DNA from: Geobacter sp.
GTDB lineage: Bacteria; Desulfobacterota; Desulfuromonadia; Geobacterales; DSM-12255
NCBI GenBank assembly: GCA_009684525.1
Contig: WKKR01000006.1
Location: 124,001 to 188,000 of the forward strand
Length of the DNA stretch: 64,000 nucleotides
Reading direction: 5' to 3'
A program made the position numbers and the translations under genes. Of this stretch, positions 32,822 through 43,616 are shown one piece after another (the stretch's first letter is position 1; every line of letters starts with the position of its first letter). Below the pieces are notes generated by a model that was given only the letters and a program-made list of their open reading frames with translations, ran no database searches and was not told the origin of the DNA.

Positions 32822-34816
32822 GTGCAGACGTTGAGGGAACGACTGAGGTCTTCTGACGAGGAAATCCGCAGGATGACGGTGACAACCCTGTCCGGATACA
32901 CCTTTGCCGAGGTCAAGGAGTTCGTCTACGAGGCTTTGGGGGACGAGAGCTGGCGAATTCGGAAAGAGGCCCTGAATGTGCTCTTTTCCTGGTCTTTTAC
33001 AGAGCAGATCATTGAAGATCTGGTAGGGCTGCTTCGGGCCAGCGACAATGCCGGTCAGCGCAATTCTGCCAGCGAGGCGCTGGAAAAGCTTGGGGTCCAG
33101 ACGTTGCCGGTCCTCTGCCGCCATCTCAGCGACAATGACCCTGATGTCCGTAAATTCATCATCGACATCCTGGGGAATATTGGTTCACCTGATGCAGTTC
33201 CGCTGCTGATCCCGGCGTTGCGTGATCCGGATTCCAACGTGGCAACGGCTGCTGCGGAAAATCTCGGCAAGATCGGCGACGAGCGGGCTGTCGAGGAACT
33301 GGTCAAAGTGCTCGACAGTAGCGATATCCCCCTGTGCTATACGGTCCTGGAGGCGCTGGGCTGCATCGGCAGGCCGGTGCCGCTGGCAACGATAACACCG
33401 CTGGCAGACGAAGTGCTGCTGAAAAAGCCGGTGATCGATTGCATCGGTATTGTGGGGGATGTGGAAGCGATTCCGCTTTTGATGGAAGGGCTTCGCGAAA
33501 AGGCACGTCATGTCAGGGCTGCTGCCGCCAATGCGATCATCCGGATTCGGGAGGACCTCCCTGCTGGGGTCGCTGCCGACCGGGTCGACCCTTACCTGCG
33601 CGAGATGGGGGGGACCCCCTTTGCCGCAGAGTTCATCTTGTCCCTGAGCGATACGGAACGTTTTCTGACGGAGCCGATGGTCAAGATCCTCGGTCTCATG
33701 GGTGATCCACGGGCGGTACCGGTTCTGCTGGAGGGATGCCGCAATGACCATCTGCGACGCTCATGCCTCCAGGCATTCCGCGAGCTCGGCACGCCGGGGG
33801 TGGAGGCCCTGCTTGCCTCTTACCAGACGGCCAACGAGGAGCATCGCTGCTACATGGCCTATGTCTGCGGCGAGCTCGGTATCCGCGAGAGCGTCGGGAC
33901 CCTGCGAGGCGCGATGCGCGACCCGAGCCATGTGCTTCGTCGTGTCGCCGCGGTTGCCGCCGGCAAGATTTTCGAACCATGCCTGATCGACGATCTCGCC
34001 GCACTCTTAAATGACGAGGAAATCGACGTGCGTCATGGAGCCGTGGATTCTCTGGCTGCTCTGGCCCCGGTTGACAGGGAGTCCGTAGCTGCCATCGCAG
34101 GACGGCTCGCCGCTGCCGAACAACCAGAAAAGCGTCGTAGCTCAGCCACGGTTTTTGCCGCACTCCAGGACGGTGACCGTCTTGCCCGCCTGATAAAGGA
34201 CGAAGACGCCAATGTTCGCAAGGCCGCCGTATTCGCCTTGGCGGAGTTGAAATCCCCGGTGAGCGTCAACCATCTGGTCCTTGCCCTCGTGGATGAAGAA
34301 CCCGATGTCCGGATGGCTGCAGCAGGTGCTTTGGGGGCCCTGGGGGGAGAAAGTGCCGAGCAGGCGTTGCTCGTTGCCTTAAAGGACCAGAATTCATGGG
34401 TGAAATGTGCCGCCCTCAGGAGCCTGGGTGCATTGCGGGTTGCTGCTGCCGAATCCGCAATCGTGGGGCTCATCGAAGAGACCGATGGACTGGTGCTGAT
34501 CTCGGCTTTGCGGACGCTCCTGGACATCAATGGTGAACGGGCTCATCAACTGGCCCGCAATGCCCTTGCCCATCCCGATAAGGAGGTGGTCAAGGCGGCC
34601 GTTGAAATACTCTCGCATACCAACGACAGCTGGCTTGACGAATTCCGTGATCGACTGCTCTTTCACGAACATTGGGACATCCGCAGTCTCTTTATCAAGG
34701 CCCTTGCCGAACACCGGGGGGTTCAAGCCCTTCCTGCCCTGCAGGAGGCCCTGAAATGTGAGCCCGACGATCTGGTCAGGCGGCAGATCATGGATATCGT
34801 GGACGGTTTTGCATGA
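32822..34816 (+). CDS. HEAT-repeat protein of the chemosensory cluster
   Basis: The 664-residue protein is almost wholly made of helical HEAT-type repeats of about 30 residues, with recurring D-x-x-V-R-x-x-A-A-x-A-L-G patterns (for example DPDSNVATAAAENLGKIGDE and DEEPDVRMAAAGALGALGGE). No enzyme motif is seen. Such solenoids are protein-binding scaffolds; PBS-lyase-type HEAT repeats are the closest match. The GTG start has GGAGGAG eight bases upstream, and its stop overlaps the CheR start (ATGA). A scaffold role for CheR, CheB or the receivers is inferred from position only. Confidence 0.8.
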   Translation: MQTLRERLRSSDEEIRRMTVTTLSGYTFAEVKEFVYEALGDESWRIRKEALNVLFSWSFTEQIIEDLVGLLRASDNAGQRNSASEALEKLGVQTLPVLCRHLSDNDPDVRKFIIDILGNIGSPDAVPLLIPALRDPDSNVATAAAENLGKIGDERAVEELVKVLDSSDIPLCYTVLEALGCIGRPVPLATITPLADEVLLKKPVIDCIGIVGDVEAIPLLMEGLREKARHVRAAAANAIIRIREDLPAGVAADRVDPYLREMGGTPFAAEFILSLSDTERFLTEPMVKILGLMGDPRAVPVLLEGCRNDHLRRSCLQAFRELGTPGVEALLASYQTANEEHRCYMAYVCGELGIRESVGTLRGAMRDPSHVLRRVAAVAAGKIFEPCLIDDLAALLNDEEIDVRHGAVDSLAALAPVDRESVAAIAGRLAAAEQPEKRRSSATVFAALQDGDRLARLIKDEDANVRKAAVFALAELKSPVSVNHLVLALVDEEPDVRMAAAGALGALGGESAEQALLVALKDQNSWVKCAALRSLGALRVAAAESAIVGLIEETDGLVLISALRTLLDINGERAHQLARNALAHPDKEVVKAAVEILSHTNDSWLDEFRDRLLFHEHWDIRSLFIKALAEHRGVQALPALQEALKCEPDDLVRRQIMDIVDGFA

Positions 34817-35688
34817 TTTTTGGCAATGACCCCGAATACCTGATGTCGGAAGAAGAATTCCGTCTCTTAAGGGACCTGGTCTACAATCACTGCGGGATGT
34901 ATTTCGCTAGTGAGGCCAAGTACCTGTTGGAGAAACGGCTCTCACGCCGCCTGGCCTTTCACAACCTGGTCAGTTACAAAGACTATTACCATCTGCTCAA
35001 GTACGATCTCAGGAAGGATCAGGAACTTTCGGACCTGATGGATGTCCTGACCACCAATGAGACGTACTTTTTTCGCGAAGCCTTTCAACTCAAGGCGTTC
35101 ACCGACGAGATCATTCCCGAGATCATGGAGGAAAAGGGGAAGCGCGGGGATCGCACCCTGCGGATCTGGAGTGCGGGTTGTTCAACGGGCGAGGAACCGT
35201 ACACGATAGCCATGCTCCTTCTGGAGATGCGTCGGCTCGACGGGTGGCGGCTGGAGGTCATCGGTACCGACATCAGCCAACGAGTGCTGCAACACGCCCG
35301 CAAAGGGGTCTACAGCAAGAGCTCGTTCCGCGCCACGGAAAACTACTATCTGGATCGGTATTTTCATGAGCATGACGGCAACTTCAAGATTTCGGACAAG
35401 GTCCGGGAACTGGTCACCATCAGCCAGTTGAACCTGTTCGATCACAACCGGCTTGCCCTCCTCGGCCGGATGGACATCATCTTCTGCCGGAACGTCATCA
35501 TCTATTTCGACCAGCCCGCCAAGAAAAAGGTGATCGAAACCTTTTACCAGGCCTTGTATCCGGGGCGATTCCTCCTTTTGGGCCATTCGGAATCGCTAAT
35601 GAACGTGACCACGCTCTTCACCCTGCGGCACCTCAAGAATGACATGGTTTACCAGAAACCATGGCCGGTCGAGGGAGGGGCTCTGTGA
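34813..35688 (+). CDS. cheR: chemoreceptor methyltransferase CheR
   Basis: The 291-residue enzyme methylates glutamates of chemoreceptors using SAM. An N-terminal helical domain ([20 protein letters not shown]) and the TNETYFFRE motif lead to the SAM site [19 protein letters not shown] near residue 117. The [10 protein letters not shown] motif lies near residue 225. Its presence implies that methylatable receptors exist, although none is encoded in this window. Its stop overlaps the cheB GTG. Confidence 0.93.
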   Translation: MIFGNDPEYLMSEEEFRLLRDLVYNHCGMYFASEAKYLLEKRLSRRLAFHNLVSYKDYYHLLKYDLRKDQELSDLMDVLTTNETYFFREAFQLKAFTDEIIPEIMEEKGKRGDRTLRIWSAGCSTGEEPYTIAMLLLEMRRLDGWRLEVIGTDISQRVLQHARKGVYSKSSFRATENYYLDRYFHEHDGNFKISDKVRELVTISQLNLFDHNRLALLGRMDIIFCRNVIIYFDQPAKKKVIETFYQALYPGRFLLLGHSESLMNVTTLFTLRHLKNDMVYQKPWPVEGGAL

Positions 35689-36767
35689 AGCAGATCAGAG
35701 TCGTGGTCATCGATGATTCGGCGTACAACAGACGTACCATTACCAAGATGCTCCAGGACCTGCCGATTGTGGAAGTGGTTGGGTATGCCACTAACGGCGA
35801 GGAGGGGCTTAAGCGGATCATGGAGCTGAAACCCGACCTGATAACCCTCGATCTGGAGATGCCGAGGATGGATGGTTTTACCCTGCTGCGCATCCTGATG
35901 AGTTCGTGTCCTACGCCGACCATTGTCATCAGCGCCAAAAGCCAGGATGAACGGGTGTTCAAGGCCCTGGAACTGGGAGCGGTGGACTTTATCGCCAAGC
36001 CGACCACGACCATTTCCGAGGAGATCTTCCGCATCAAGGAGGATCTCCACGAAAAGGTGCGCAACGTCTTCCAGCTCAACCTGGCGGGTCTCAGGCGCCG
36101 GGAAATACAGGCTGTAGAGGCGAAAGCCGCACGGGAAGCCGTGACTGCCGTTGTCCCGCCGACGGTGATCACCAAATCCCGTTTCGATGTGCTGGCCATC
36201 GGCGCTTCCACAGGAGGGCCGCCTGCTCTCCAGACCCTGCTCAATGCCTTCCCGGCTCAGTTACCCTTTGCCGTGGTCATCTCCCAGCATATGCCTGCCG
36301 GGTTTACCCTGGCCTTTGCCGACCGCCTGAACCGCATCTTTCCGTTTGAGGTCAAAGAGGCCGAGGATGGCGACGAGGTGCTCCCCAACCGGGTGCTGAT
36401 CGCTCCCGGCGGGAAGAACATGACCTTTCAGAAGCTTCACGACTGCACCGTGGTCAGGATCTGTGCGCCATCACCACAAGACAAGTTCATTCCGTCGGTA
36501 GATGTCATGTTCTCATCACTGGCCCCGCTGTATGGAGCCAGGCTCCTGGCCGTTGTCCTCACCGGCATGGGAAACGACGGTAGCCGCGGTGTTGTGATGG
36601 TGAAGGATGCCGGGGGAGAGGTACTGGCGGAGGCGGAGGAATCCGCCGTGGTGTTTGGTATGCCGCGGGAGGCGATTGCCACCGGAGTGGTTGCACGAGT
36701 CGCCCCCATTGAACGGATGGGGCGGGAGATTGCCATGCAGTGCGGAATACTGATGGGAACTGCCTGA
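35685..36767 (+). CDS. cheB: chemoreceptor methylesterase/response regulator CheB
   Basis: The 360-residue protein joins a receiver (D10/D11, phospho-acceptor D56 in [13 protein letters not shown]) to a methylesterase domain. The catalytic Ser is in [10 protein letters not shown], the His in SQHMPAGFT and the Asp in [10 protein letters not shown]. It removes methyl groups, or deamidates, receptors opposite CheR. I chose GTG 35685, which overlaps the cheR stop and has GAGGGAGGGG upstream, over an ATG at 35661 that would extend into cheR. Confidence 0.94.
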   Translation: MKQIRVVVIDDSAYNRRTITKMLQDLPIVEVVGYATNGEEGLKRIMELKPDLITLDLEMPRMDGFTLLRILMSSCPTPTIVISAKSQDERVFKALELGAVDFIAKPTTTISEEIFRIKEDLHEKVRNVFQLNLAGLRRREIQAVEAKAAREAVTAVVPPTVITKSRFDVLAIGASTGGPPALQTLLNAFPAQLPFAVVISQHMPAGFTLAFADRLNRIFPFEVKEAEDGDEVLPNRVLIAPGGKNMTFQKLHDCTVVRICAPSPQDKFIPSVDVMFSSLAPLYGARLLAVVLTGMGNDGSRGVVMVKDAGGEVLAEAEESAVVFGMPREAIATGVVARVAPIERMGREIAMQCGILMGTA

Positions 36768-36795
36768 ACATATTACCTGCTGACAGGAGCACATC

Positions 36796-37620
36796 ATGCC
36801 ATTGGACGATGACAAAGGTTTTCTCACCAGGGCCGAAGAGTTTATGCAGGTTTTCAAGAAAGGGGCTGAATTCACCCAGGACCTCATGCGGGAAAATGAG
36901 CGACTTCGTTTTCGTGTGTTGGAGCTGGAGAATGCCCAAGGGCCTTCAGCGGCCACTCCGCAGCAATCGAGCGAGAACCAGCGGCTCTTGCAACGTATTG
37001 CCGCGCTTGAGAGGGAAAAGGAGGAGATCCTCGAGCGGATCAGGCAGGTGGAGGAGGAAAACAAGGACTTCGCCAACCGCTATGTGGAGATAGAGTCGGA
37101 AAACAACAACCTGGCCAATCTGTACATTGCCAGCTACCAGCTGCACTCGACCCTCGATTTCAGGGAAGTATTGCAGATCATCACCGAGATCATCATCAAC
37201 CTGATCGGTGCCGAAACCTTTGCCATCATGCTGCTGGATGAAAAGACCGGAATCCTTGAGGCTGTAGCCACCGAGGGGGTCGAGCGGTCGGATGTCCCGA
37301 AGGTGACGCTGGGAGGGGGGATCATCGGTGAAGTTGCCCGGACCGGGGAAAACTTTTTTGTCCCCGATCTCAACGACTACCAGATCGACCTCGACAACCC
37401 CATGGTCTGCATCCCGCTGAAGATCAAAGAACAGACGATCGGTGTCCTGGTCATCTACAAGCTGCTCCTGCAGAAAAAGTCTTTCGCCGACGTCGACTAC
37501 GAGCTCTTCACCCTGCTTGCCGGCCATGCGGCAACAGCAGTTTTCAGCTCCCGTCTCTACTCGGATTCCGAGCGCAAGCTGAACACCATACAGGGATTTC
37601 TTGATTTGCTAACCAAATAG
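36796..37620 (+). CDS. coiled-coil GAF-domain protein
   Basis: The 274-residue protein has a long coiled coil (about residues 25-115) with regular Glu, Lys, Arg and Leu heptads and a Gln/Ser-rich break near residue 55. A GAF domain follows at about 120-265 (HSTLDFREVLQIITEIIIN, EKTGILEAVATEGVE, GEVARTGENFFVPD). No catalytic domain is attached, so it probably senses a small ligand or redox state and signals by contact. The coiled coil could pair with the receptor-like bundle of a chemosensory array; that is inference. It lies between cheB and the last receiver gene. Confidence 0.75.
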   Translation: MPLDDDKGFLTRAEEFMQVFKKGAEFTQDLMRENERLRFRVLELENAQGPSAATPQQSSENQRLLQRIAALEREKEEILERIRQVEEENKDFANRYVEIESENNNLANLYIASYQLHSTLDFREVLQIITEIIINLIGAETFAIMLLDEKTGILEAVATEGVERSDVPKVTLGGGIIGEVARTGENFFVPDLNDYQIDLDNPMVCIPLKIKEQTIGVLVIYKLLLQKKSFADVDYELFTLLAGHAATAVFSSRLYSDSERKLNTIQGFLDLLTK

Positions 37621-37651
37621 AGGTATAAAACGTTTTCCTGAGGGGGCAGAC

Positions 37652-38029
37652 ATGCAGGAATACAAGGTGCTGATTGTTGAGGATTCGCCCACCATGCGCC
37701 AGCTCATATCATTTGCCCTGAAGCGGTTGCGCGGGATAAAGATTGTAGAGGCGAACGACGGGGTGGACGGTCTGAAAAAGCTGTCGGCCGAGCAGTTCGA
37801 TCTGATCTTTACCGACATCAACATGCCGGTCATGGATGGACTCAAGCTGGTCAGTATTGTGCGCGGCGATGCAAATCACAGCCACATCCCCATTGTCATC
37901 ATCACTACCGAGGGTGCGCAGGAAGACCGGGAACGGGCTCTGGCACTCGGCGCCAACGACTATATCACCAAACCGATTCAGCCGAATCGGATTCTGGATG
38001 TGACACGGGGCTTGCTCAATATTCCGTGA
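37652..38029 (+). CDS. CheY-like response regulator
   Basis: The 125-residue receiver has E10/D11, phospho-acceptor D55 in FTDINMPVMDG, an ITTEG switch and Lys in YITKPIQP. This is the standard CheY length. It is the last gene of the chemosensory cluster, with the haem protein gene following after 51 bases. TGAGGGGG precedes the ATG. Confidence 0.85.
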   Translation: MQEYKVLIVEDSPTMRQLISFALKRLRGIKIVEANDGVDGLKKLSAEQFDLIFTDINMPVMDGLKLVSIVRGDANHSHIPIVIITTEGAQEDRERALALGANDYITKPIQPNRILDVTRGLLNIP

Positions 38030-38080
38030 GCCCCGCTCGCACCCCTTCTTCTTCCACCGCCCCTTTGCGAGGAGTCAGCC

Positions 38081-40234
38081 TTGAAACGCTTCTTCTTGCC
38101 GGCCTTGTTCCTGCTGGCCGCTCCGTTGCTGCTGTTCGCCAAGGACTACAAGCAGGTGACCTTCCCTACCGAGAATGCCGGCCCGGTCATTTTCGACCAC
38201 GACGTTCATGTCGGAAAGCTTGCCAACGACTGTACGGTCTGCCATAACTCCCTGTACAAGATCGGAACCAAGAATCCCACCGCCACCATGGCCGACATGG
38301 AGCAGGGGAAGTCGTGCGGGAAATGCCACAACAAGGTGAAGGCGTTCGCACTGGCCGAATGTGTCCGCTGTCATGTGGTGGGCAAGGTTCCTATTGTCAT
38401 CCCCGATTTCGGGACCCTGCTCTTTGACCACAAGTTCCACCTCGGCCTCTATACCTGCGCGGACTGTCACAACAAACTGTTCTACGCCAAATCGGGGAGG
38501 AATCCCCATGTGACCATGAAGCAGATGGAGGAGGGGAAGTCCTGCGGTGCTTGCCACGACGGCAAGACCGGTTTTTCCGTCAAAGGGGAATGCACCCGTT
38601 GTCACGCGGTCAAGGATATCCCGTTTGCCGCTGCCGATCCGTTCAGCCACGACTATCATCTGAAAAAACAGTACGGCTGCTATGACTGTCACAGCAAGCT
38701 GTTCGTGGCCGGTCCCAATGCCAAGCGCTACACCATGCGCGAGATGGAGACGGGCAATTCGTGCGGCGGCTGCCACAATGCCCAGATCGCCTTCTCTGTC
38801 AAGGGGGACTGCAACCGTTGTCACAAGCAGGTGGGGGATGTCCGGTACAAGGCAGCCGATGCCTTTTTCCCCCATGCCTTTCACCTGACCATCTATCGCT
38901 GCAACGACTGCCACAGCGGGCTCTTTACCGCGGGTCCCCGCCGTACGCCGTATACCATGGCCGACATGGAAAAGAAGATCGGCCGCTCCTGCGGTTCCTG
39001 CCATGAAGGAGATGTGGCGTTTTCAGCCTATGGCAGTTGCGATCGCTGCCACAAGGGGACCAAGGAGCTTGAGTGGAAGGTTCCCGGCGGCGGTACGGTC
39101 ATCTTCAGCCATACCTTTCACATGGGGAAGAAGTACCGCTGTGACGACTGCCATTTCAAGGTGTTCGGAACCGGCACCATGGCCAAGCGGTTTACCATGA
39201 AGCAGATGGAGGAGGGGAAGTCGTGCGGTGCCTGCCATGACGGCAAGGCCGCCTTCAATGTCACCGGGAGCTGCGGCCGCTGCCATCCGGTGCGGGATAT
39301 CGATTTCGTCCTTGATGCCGGCTTCAGTCACTCCTATCATTATGTGCTCTACTCATGCACTGCCTGCCACAACAAGCTCTTCAAGGACGGCTCGGGCAAC
39401 GTGAGCCGGACCATGGTGGACATGGAGAAGGGGCTCTCCTGCGGCGGTTGCCATTTGAGCGGCAAGGATGCCTTCAGTGTGACCGGGAGCTGTGACCGCT
39501 GCCACCGGTCTGCCCCCGAAGTGGTCATCCAGACACGGGGCGCCGGCCCGACCCCCTTCAGCCACAAGGTCCATACTCCGTTGTACAAGTGTGAGAACTG
39601 CCACAACAAGGTCTTTACCACCGGCGTTGCCGCACGGCGCTACAGCATGGCCCAGATGGAGCGGGGGCAGTCCTGCGGGGTCTGTCACAACGACAAGGAT
39701 GCTTTCACGGCCAAGGCCAACTGTACCCGCTGCCATCCGGTGAAGGATATCCCCTATCCGGCGTCGGGCGGTCTGTTCAAGCATACTGCCCATATCAGCC
39801 TCTACCGGTGCGATTATTGCCATGACAAAATATTTGTCCCCGGTCCGGGCCGCCAGCCCTATACCATGCCGAACATGGAGGGGGGGAAATCCTGCGGAGC
39901 CTGCCATGACGGCAAAGCGGCCTTTTCGGTCAAGGGAGACTGTGACAAGTGCCATCCGTTTACCAAGGCGATCCGCTACGACTTTCCCGACAAGAAGACC
40001 ACCAGCGTCCTTTTCAGCCACAAGGTGCACAAGGAAAAGGGGTACAAGTGCGTTGACTGTCACTACAAGATCTATGGAACCGGGGTCAACCGGCGGTCAT
40101 ATTCCATGAGGGAGATGGGCAACGGCAAGTCGTGCGGCGCGTGCCATGGCTACAACATTACCGGAAAACCCAACTGTACCAAATGTCACTTTGTTTCCGA
40201 TACCTCGGGTGATACCAGGTGGTCACCCGAATGA
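38081..40234 (+). CDS. 27-haem c7-type multihaem cytochrome
   Basis: The 717-residue precursor has a short basic N-terminus and a hydrophobic signal segment ending near LLFAKD (about residue 21). I count 27 CxxCH motifs, arranged as nine tandem repeats of about 75-78 residues with three haems each. Each repeat opens with FxHxxH, which would supply distal His ligands, then a CxxCH, the MxxMExGxSCGxCH unit and a CxRCH. This is the triheme c7 fold in a long polymer, as in the dodecahaem c7 proteins of Geobacter; a similar 27-haem protein beside leuS is known there. It would act as an electron wire in the periplasm. The TTG start has GAGGAG upstream. Confidence 0.88.
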   Translation: MKRFFLPALFLLAAPLLLFAKDYKQVTFPTENAGPVIFDHDVHVGKLANDCTVCHNSLYKIGTKNPTATMADMEQGKSCGKCHNKVKAFALAECVRCHVVGKVPIVIPDFGTLLFDHKFHLGLYTCADCHNKLFYAKSGRNPHVTMKQMEEGKSCGACHDGKTGFSVKGECTRCHAVKDIPFAAADPFSHDYHLKKQYGCYDCHSKLFVAGPNAKRYTMREMETGNSCGGCHNAQIAFSVKGDCNRCHKQVGDVRYKAADAFFPHAFHLTIYRCNDCHSGLFTAGPRRTPYTMADMEKKIGRSCGSCHEGDVAFSAYGSCDRCHKGTKELEWKVPGGGTVIFSHTFHMGKKYRCDDCHFKVFGTGTMAKRFTMKQMEEGKSCGACHDGKAAFNVTGSCGRCHPVRDIDFVLDAGFSHSYHYVLYSCTACHNKLFKDGSGNVSRTMVDMEKGLSCGGCHLSGKDAFSVTGSCDRCHRSAPEVVIQTRGAGPTPFSHKVHTPLYKCENCHNKVFTTGVAARRYSMAQMERGQSCGVCHNDKDAFTAKANCTRCHPVKDIPYPASGGLFKHTAHISLYRCDYCHDKIFVPGPGRQPYTMPNMEGGKSCGACHDGKAAFSVKGDCDKCHPFTKAIRYDFPDKKTTSVLFSHKVHKEKGYKCVDCHYKIYGTGVNRRSYSMREMGNGKSCGACHGYNITGKPNCTKCHFVSDTSGDTRWSPE
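38513..38566 (+). repeat. near-identical DNA segment in cytochrome repeats 2 and 5 (first copy)
   Basis: This 54-base stretch matches 39194-39247 at 51 positions, 681 bases (227 codons, three protein repeats) apart. The three differences are all at third codon positions except where coding is unaffected. It points to internal duplication or gene conversion. Confidence 0.7.
39194..39247 (+). repeat. near-identical DNA segment in cytochrome repeats 2 and 5 (second copy)
   Basis: Second copy of the segment at 38513-38566, within the fifth triheme repeat, encoding the methionine-glutamate stretch and the middle haem motif. Confidence 0.7.
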
Positions 40235-40334
40235 TCATCTCGTTGGCGATGCCTTGACATGAGGTGCAACTATAACAGGGAGACGCGTTCGGCAGGCAAT
40301 GCCCGAATGCGGCCCATTGAAAGTGGAGGAGCAC

Positions 40335-42809
<2,475 letters not shown>

Positions 42810-42833
42810 TCCGGTTCATGGATGACGAAAGTG

Positions 42834-42870
42834 ACGACCCCGCGGTTTCCGACCGGCGGGGTCGTTGTTT
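42834..42870 (+). terminator. possible terminator after leuS
   Basis: A ten-base perfect stem (42834-42843 with 42856-42865) encloses a 12-base loop and is followed by TGTTT, a weak T-tract. It may attenuate read-through into lptE. Confidence 0.5.
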
Positions 42871-42883
42871 CCGGAGGGGTAAC

Positions 42884-43405
42884 GTGCGGGAAATGATACG
42901 GAAATGGTGCGCGCTGGCGGGAATCTTCATGGTGCTCTCGGGTTGCGGCTACCGGCTGGCAGGTCACCAGGCCCTGCACGGGGCCGGGGAAGGGACTGCC
43001 ATTGCCATCCCGGTCTTTGCCAACAAGAGCCTGCGGCCGAATCTGGAGGCCTGTCTGACGGCCCGGCTGGTGGAGCTCTTTGCAGCCAGGGGCGGAGGGA
43101 GGGTTGTGCCGGTCGAACAGGCTGACCTGGAGCTTTCCGGCACCGTCCTTACCTACGGCACAACGGCCAGCGCCTATTCGGCAGCGGACCGGACCGCGAT
43201 GTACCAGGCAGCCATGACAGCCGAGGCGACCCTTCGGCACCTGAAGAACGGGACGGTCCTCTGGAAGGGGACGGTCTCCGCCCGCCAGGAATATCCCGCC
43301 AACAGCGACCTCGCCCTGCAGCTCAATGCCGAAGAGGCGGCGCAACGCGAACTCTGCCGGAAACTGGCTGAGGAGATCCTGCGGGCCAGTGCCGGGGCGT
43401 TTTAG
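42884..43405 (+). CDS. lptE: LPS-assembly lipoprotein LptE
   Basis: The 173-residue precursor has an N-terminal signal ending in a lipobox (LSGC, then GYRLAG), the position and GYRL sequence typical of LptE. The mature part has the AIPVFANKSLRPNLE segment of the family. LptE plugs the LptD barrel that inserts LPS in the outer membrane. GTG 42884 has GGAGGGG five bases upstream; ATG 42893 is an alternative. It sits between leuS and holA, an order also used in many gammaproteobacteria (leuS-lptE-holA). Confidence 0.85.
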   Translation: MREMIRKWCALAGIFMVLSGCGYRLAGHQALHGAGEGTAIAIPVFANKSLRPNLEACLTARLVELFAARGGGRVVPVEQADLELSGTVLTYGTTASAYSAADRTAMYQAAMTAEATLRHLKNGTVLWKGTVSARQEYPANSDLALQLNAEEAAQRELCRKLAEEILRASAGAF

Positions 43406-43406
43406 C

Positions 43407-43590
43407 CAGGTTGTTGAAAACGAAGTTTCAGCGCAGCTAAAAGCAGCCATCTCGCCGCCGTCCTCGAAAGCCGCCTTGTGCGGCGTAGCGCTGCTACGCC
43501 TCCGCAGGGCTTTCTGCGGGTGCGACGATCTGACTGCTTTTGAACAACCTGAGTTTTTTGTTACTCTGAAACCTCGTTTTCAACAACCTG
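43407..43590. mobile_element. 184-bp palindromic, MITE-like repeat element
   Basis: The segment is one large imperfect palindrome. The outer arms 43407-43431 and 43566-43590 match at 24 of 25 positions when one is reverse-complemented. Inside them lie a second imperfect pair built on AAAAGCAG (43439-43446) and CTGCTTTT (43534-43541), and a GC-rich core with GTAGCGCTGCTAC. No protein is encoded. It looks like a non-autonomous miniature element or extragenic palindromic repeat inserted between lptE and holA. A short relative lies at 50220. Copy number elsewhere cannot be judged here. Confidence 0.65.
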
Positions 43591-43616
43591 TCAGTGAATG
43601 GAAAAAGGGAGCGTGT

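Noticed and set aside
38036-38074. Hairpin CTCGCA/TGCGAG partly covering the cytochrome ribosome-binding site
   Set aside because: Six base pairs with a 24-base loop is too weak to claim as a regulator.
40235-40334. T-box or leader regulator before leuS
   Set aside because: About 100 bases is too short and no specifier-like fold was seen.
43326-43616. N-terminal extension of HolA through the repeat element
   Set aside because: It translates the palindromic element and part of lptE in another frame; GTG 43617 has a proper ribosome-binding site.
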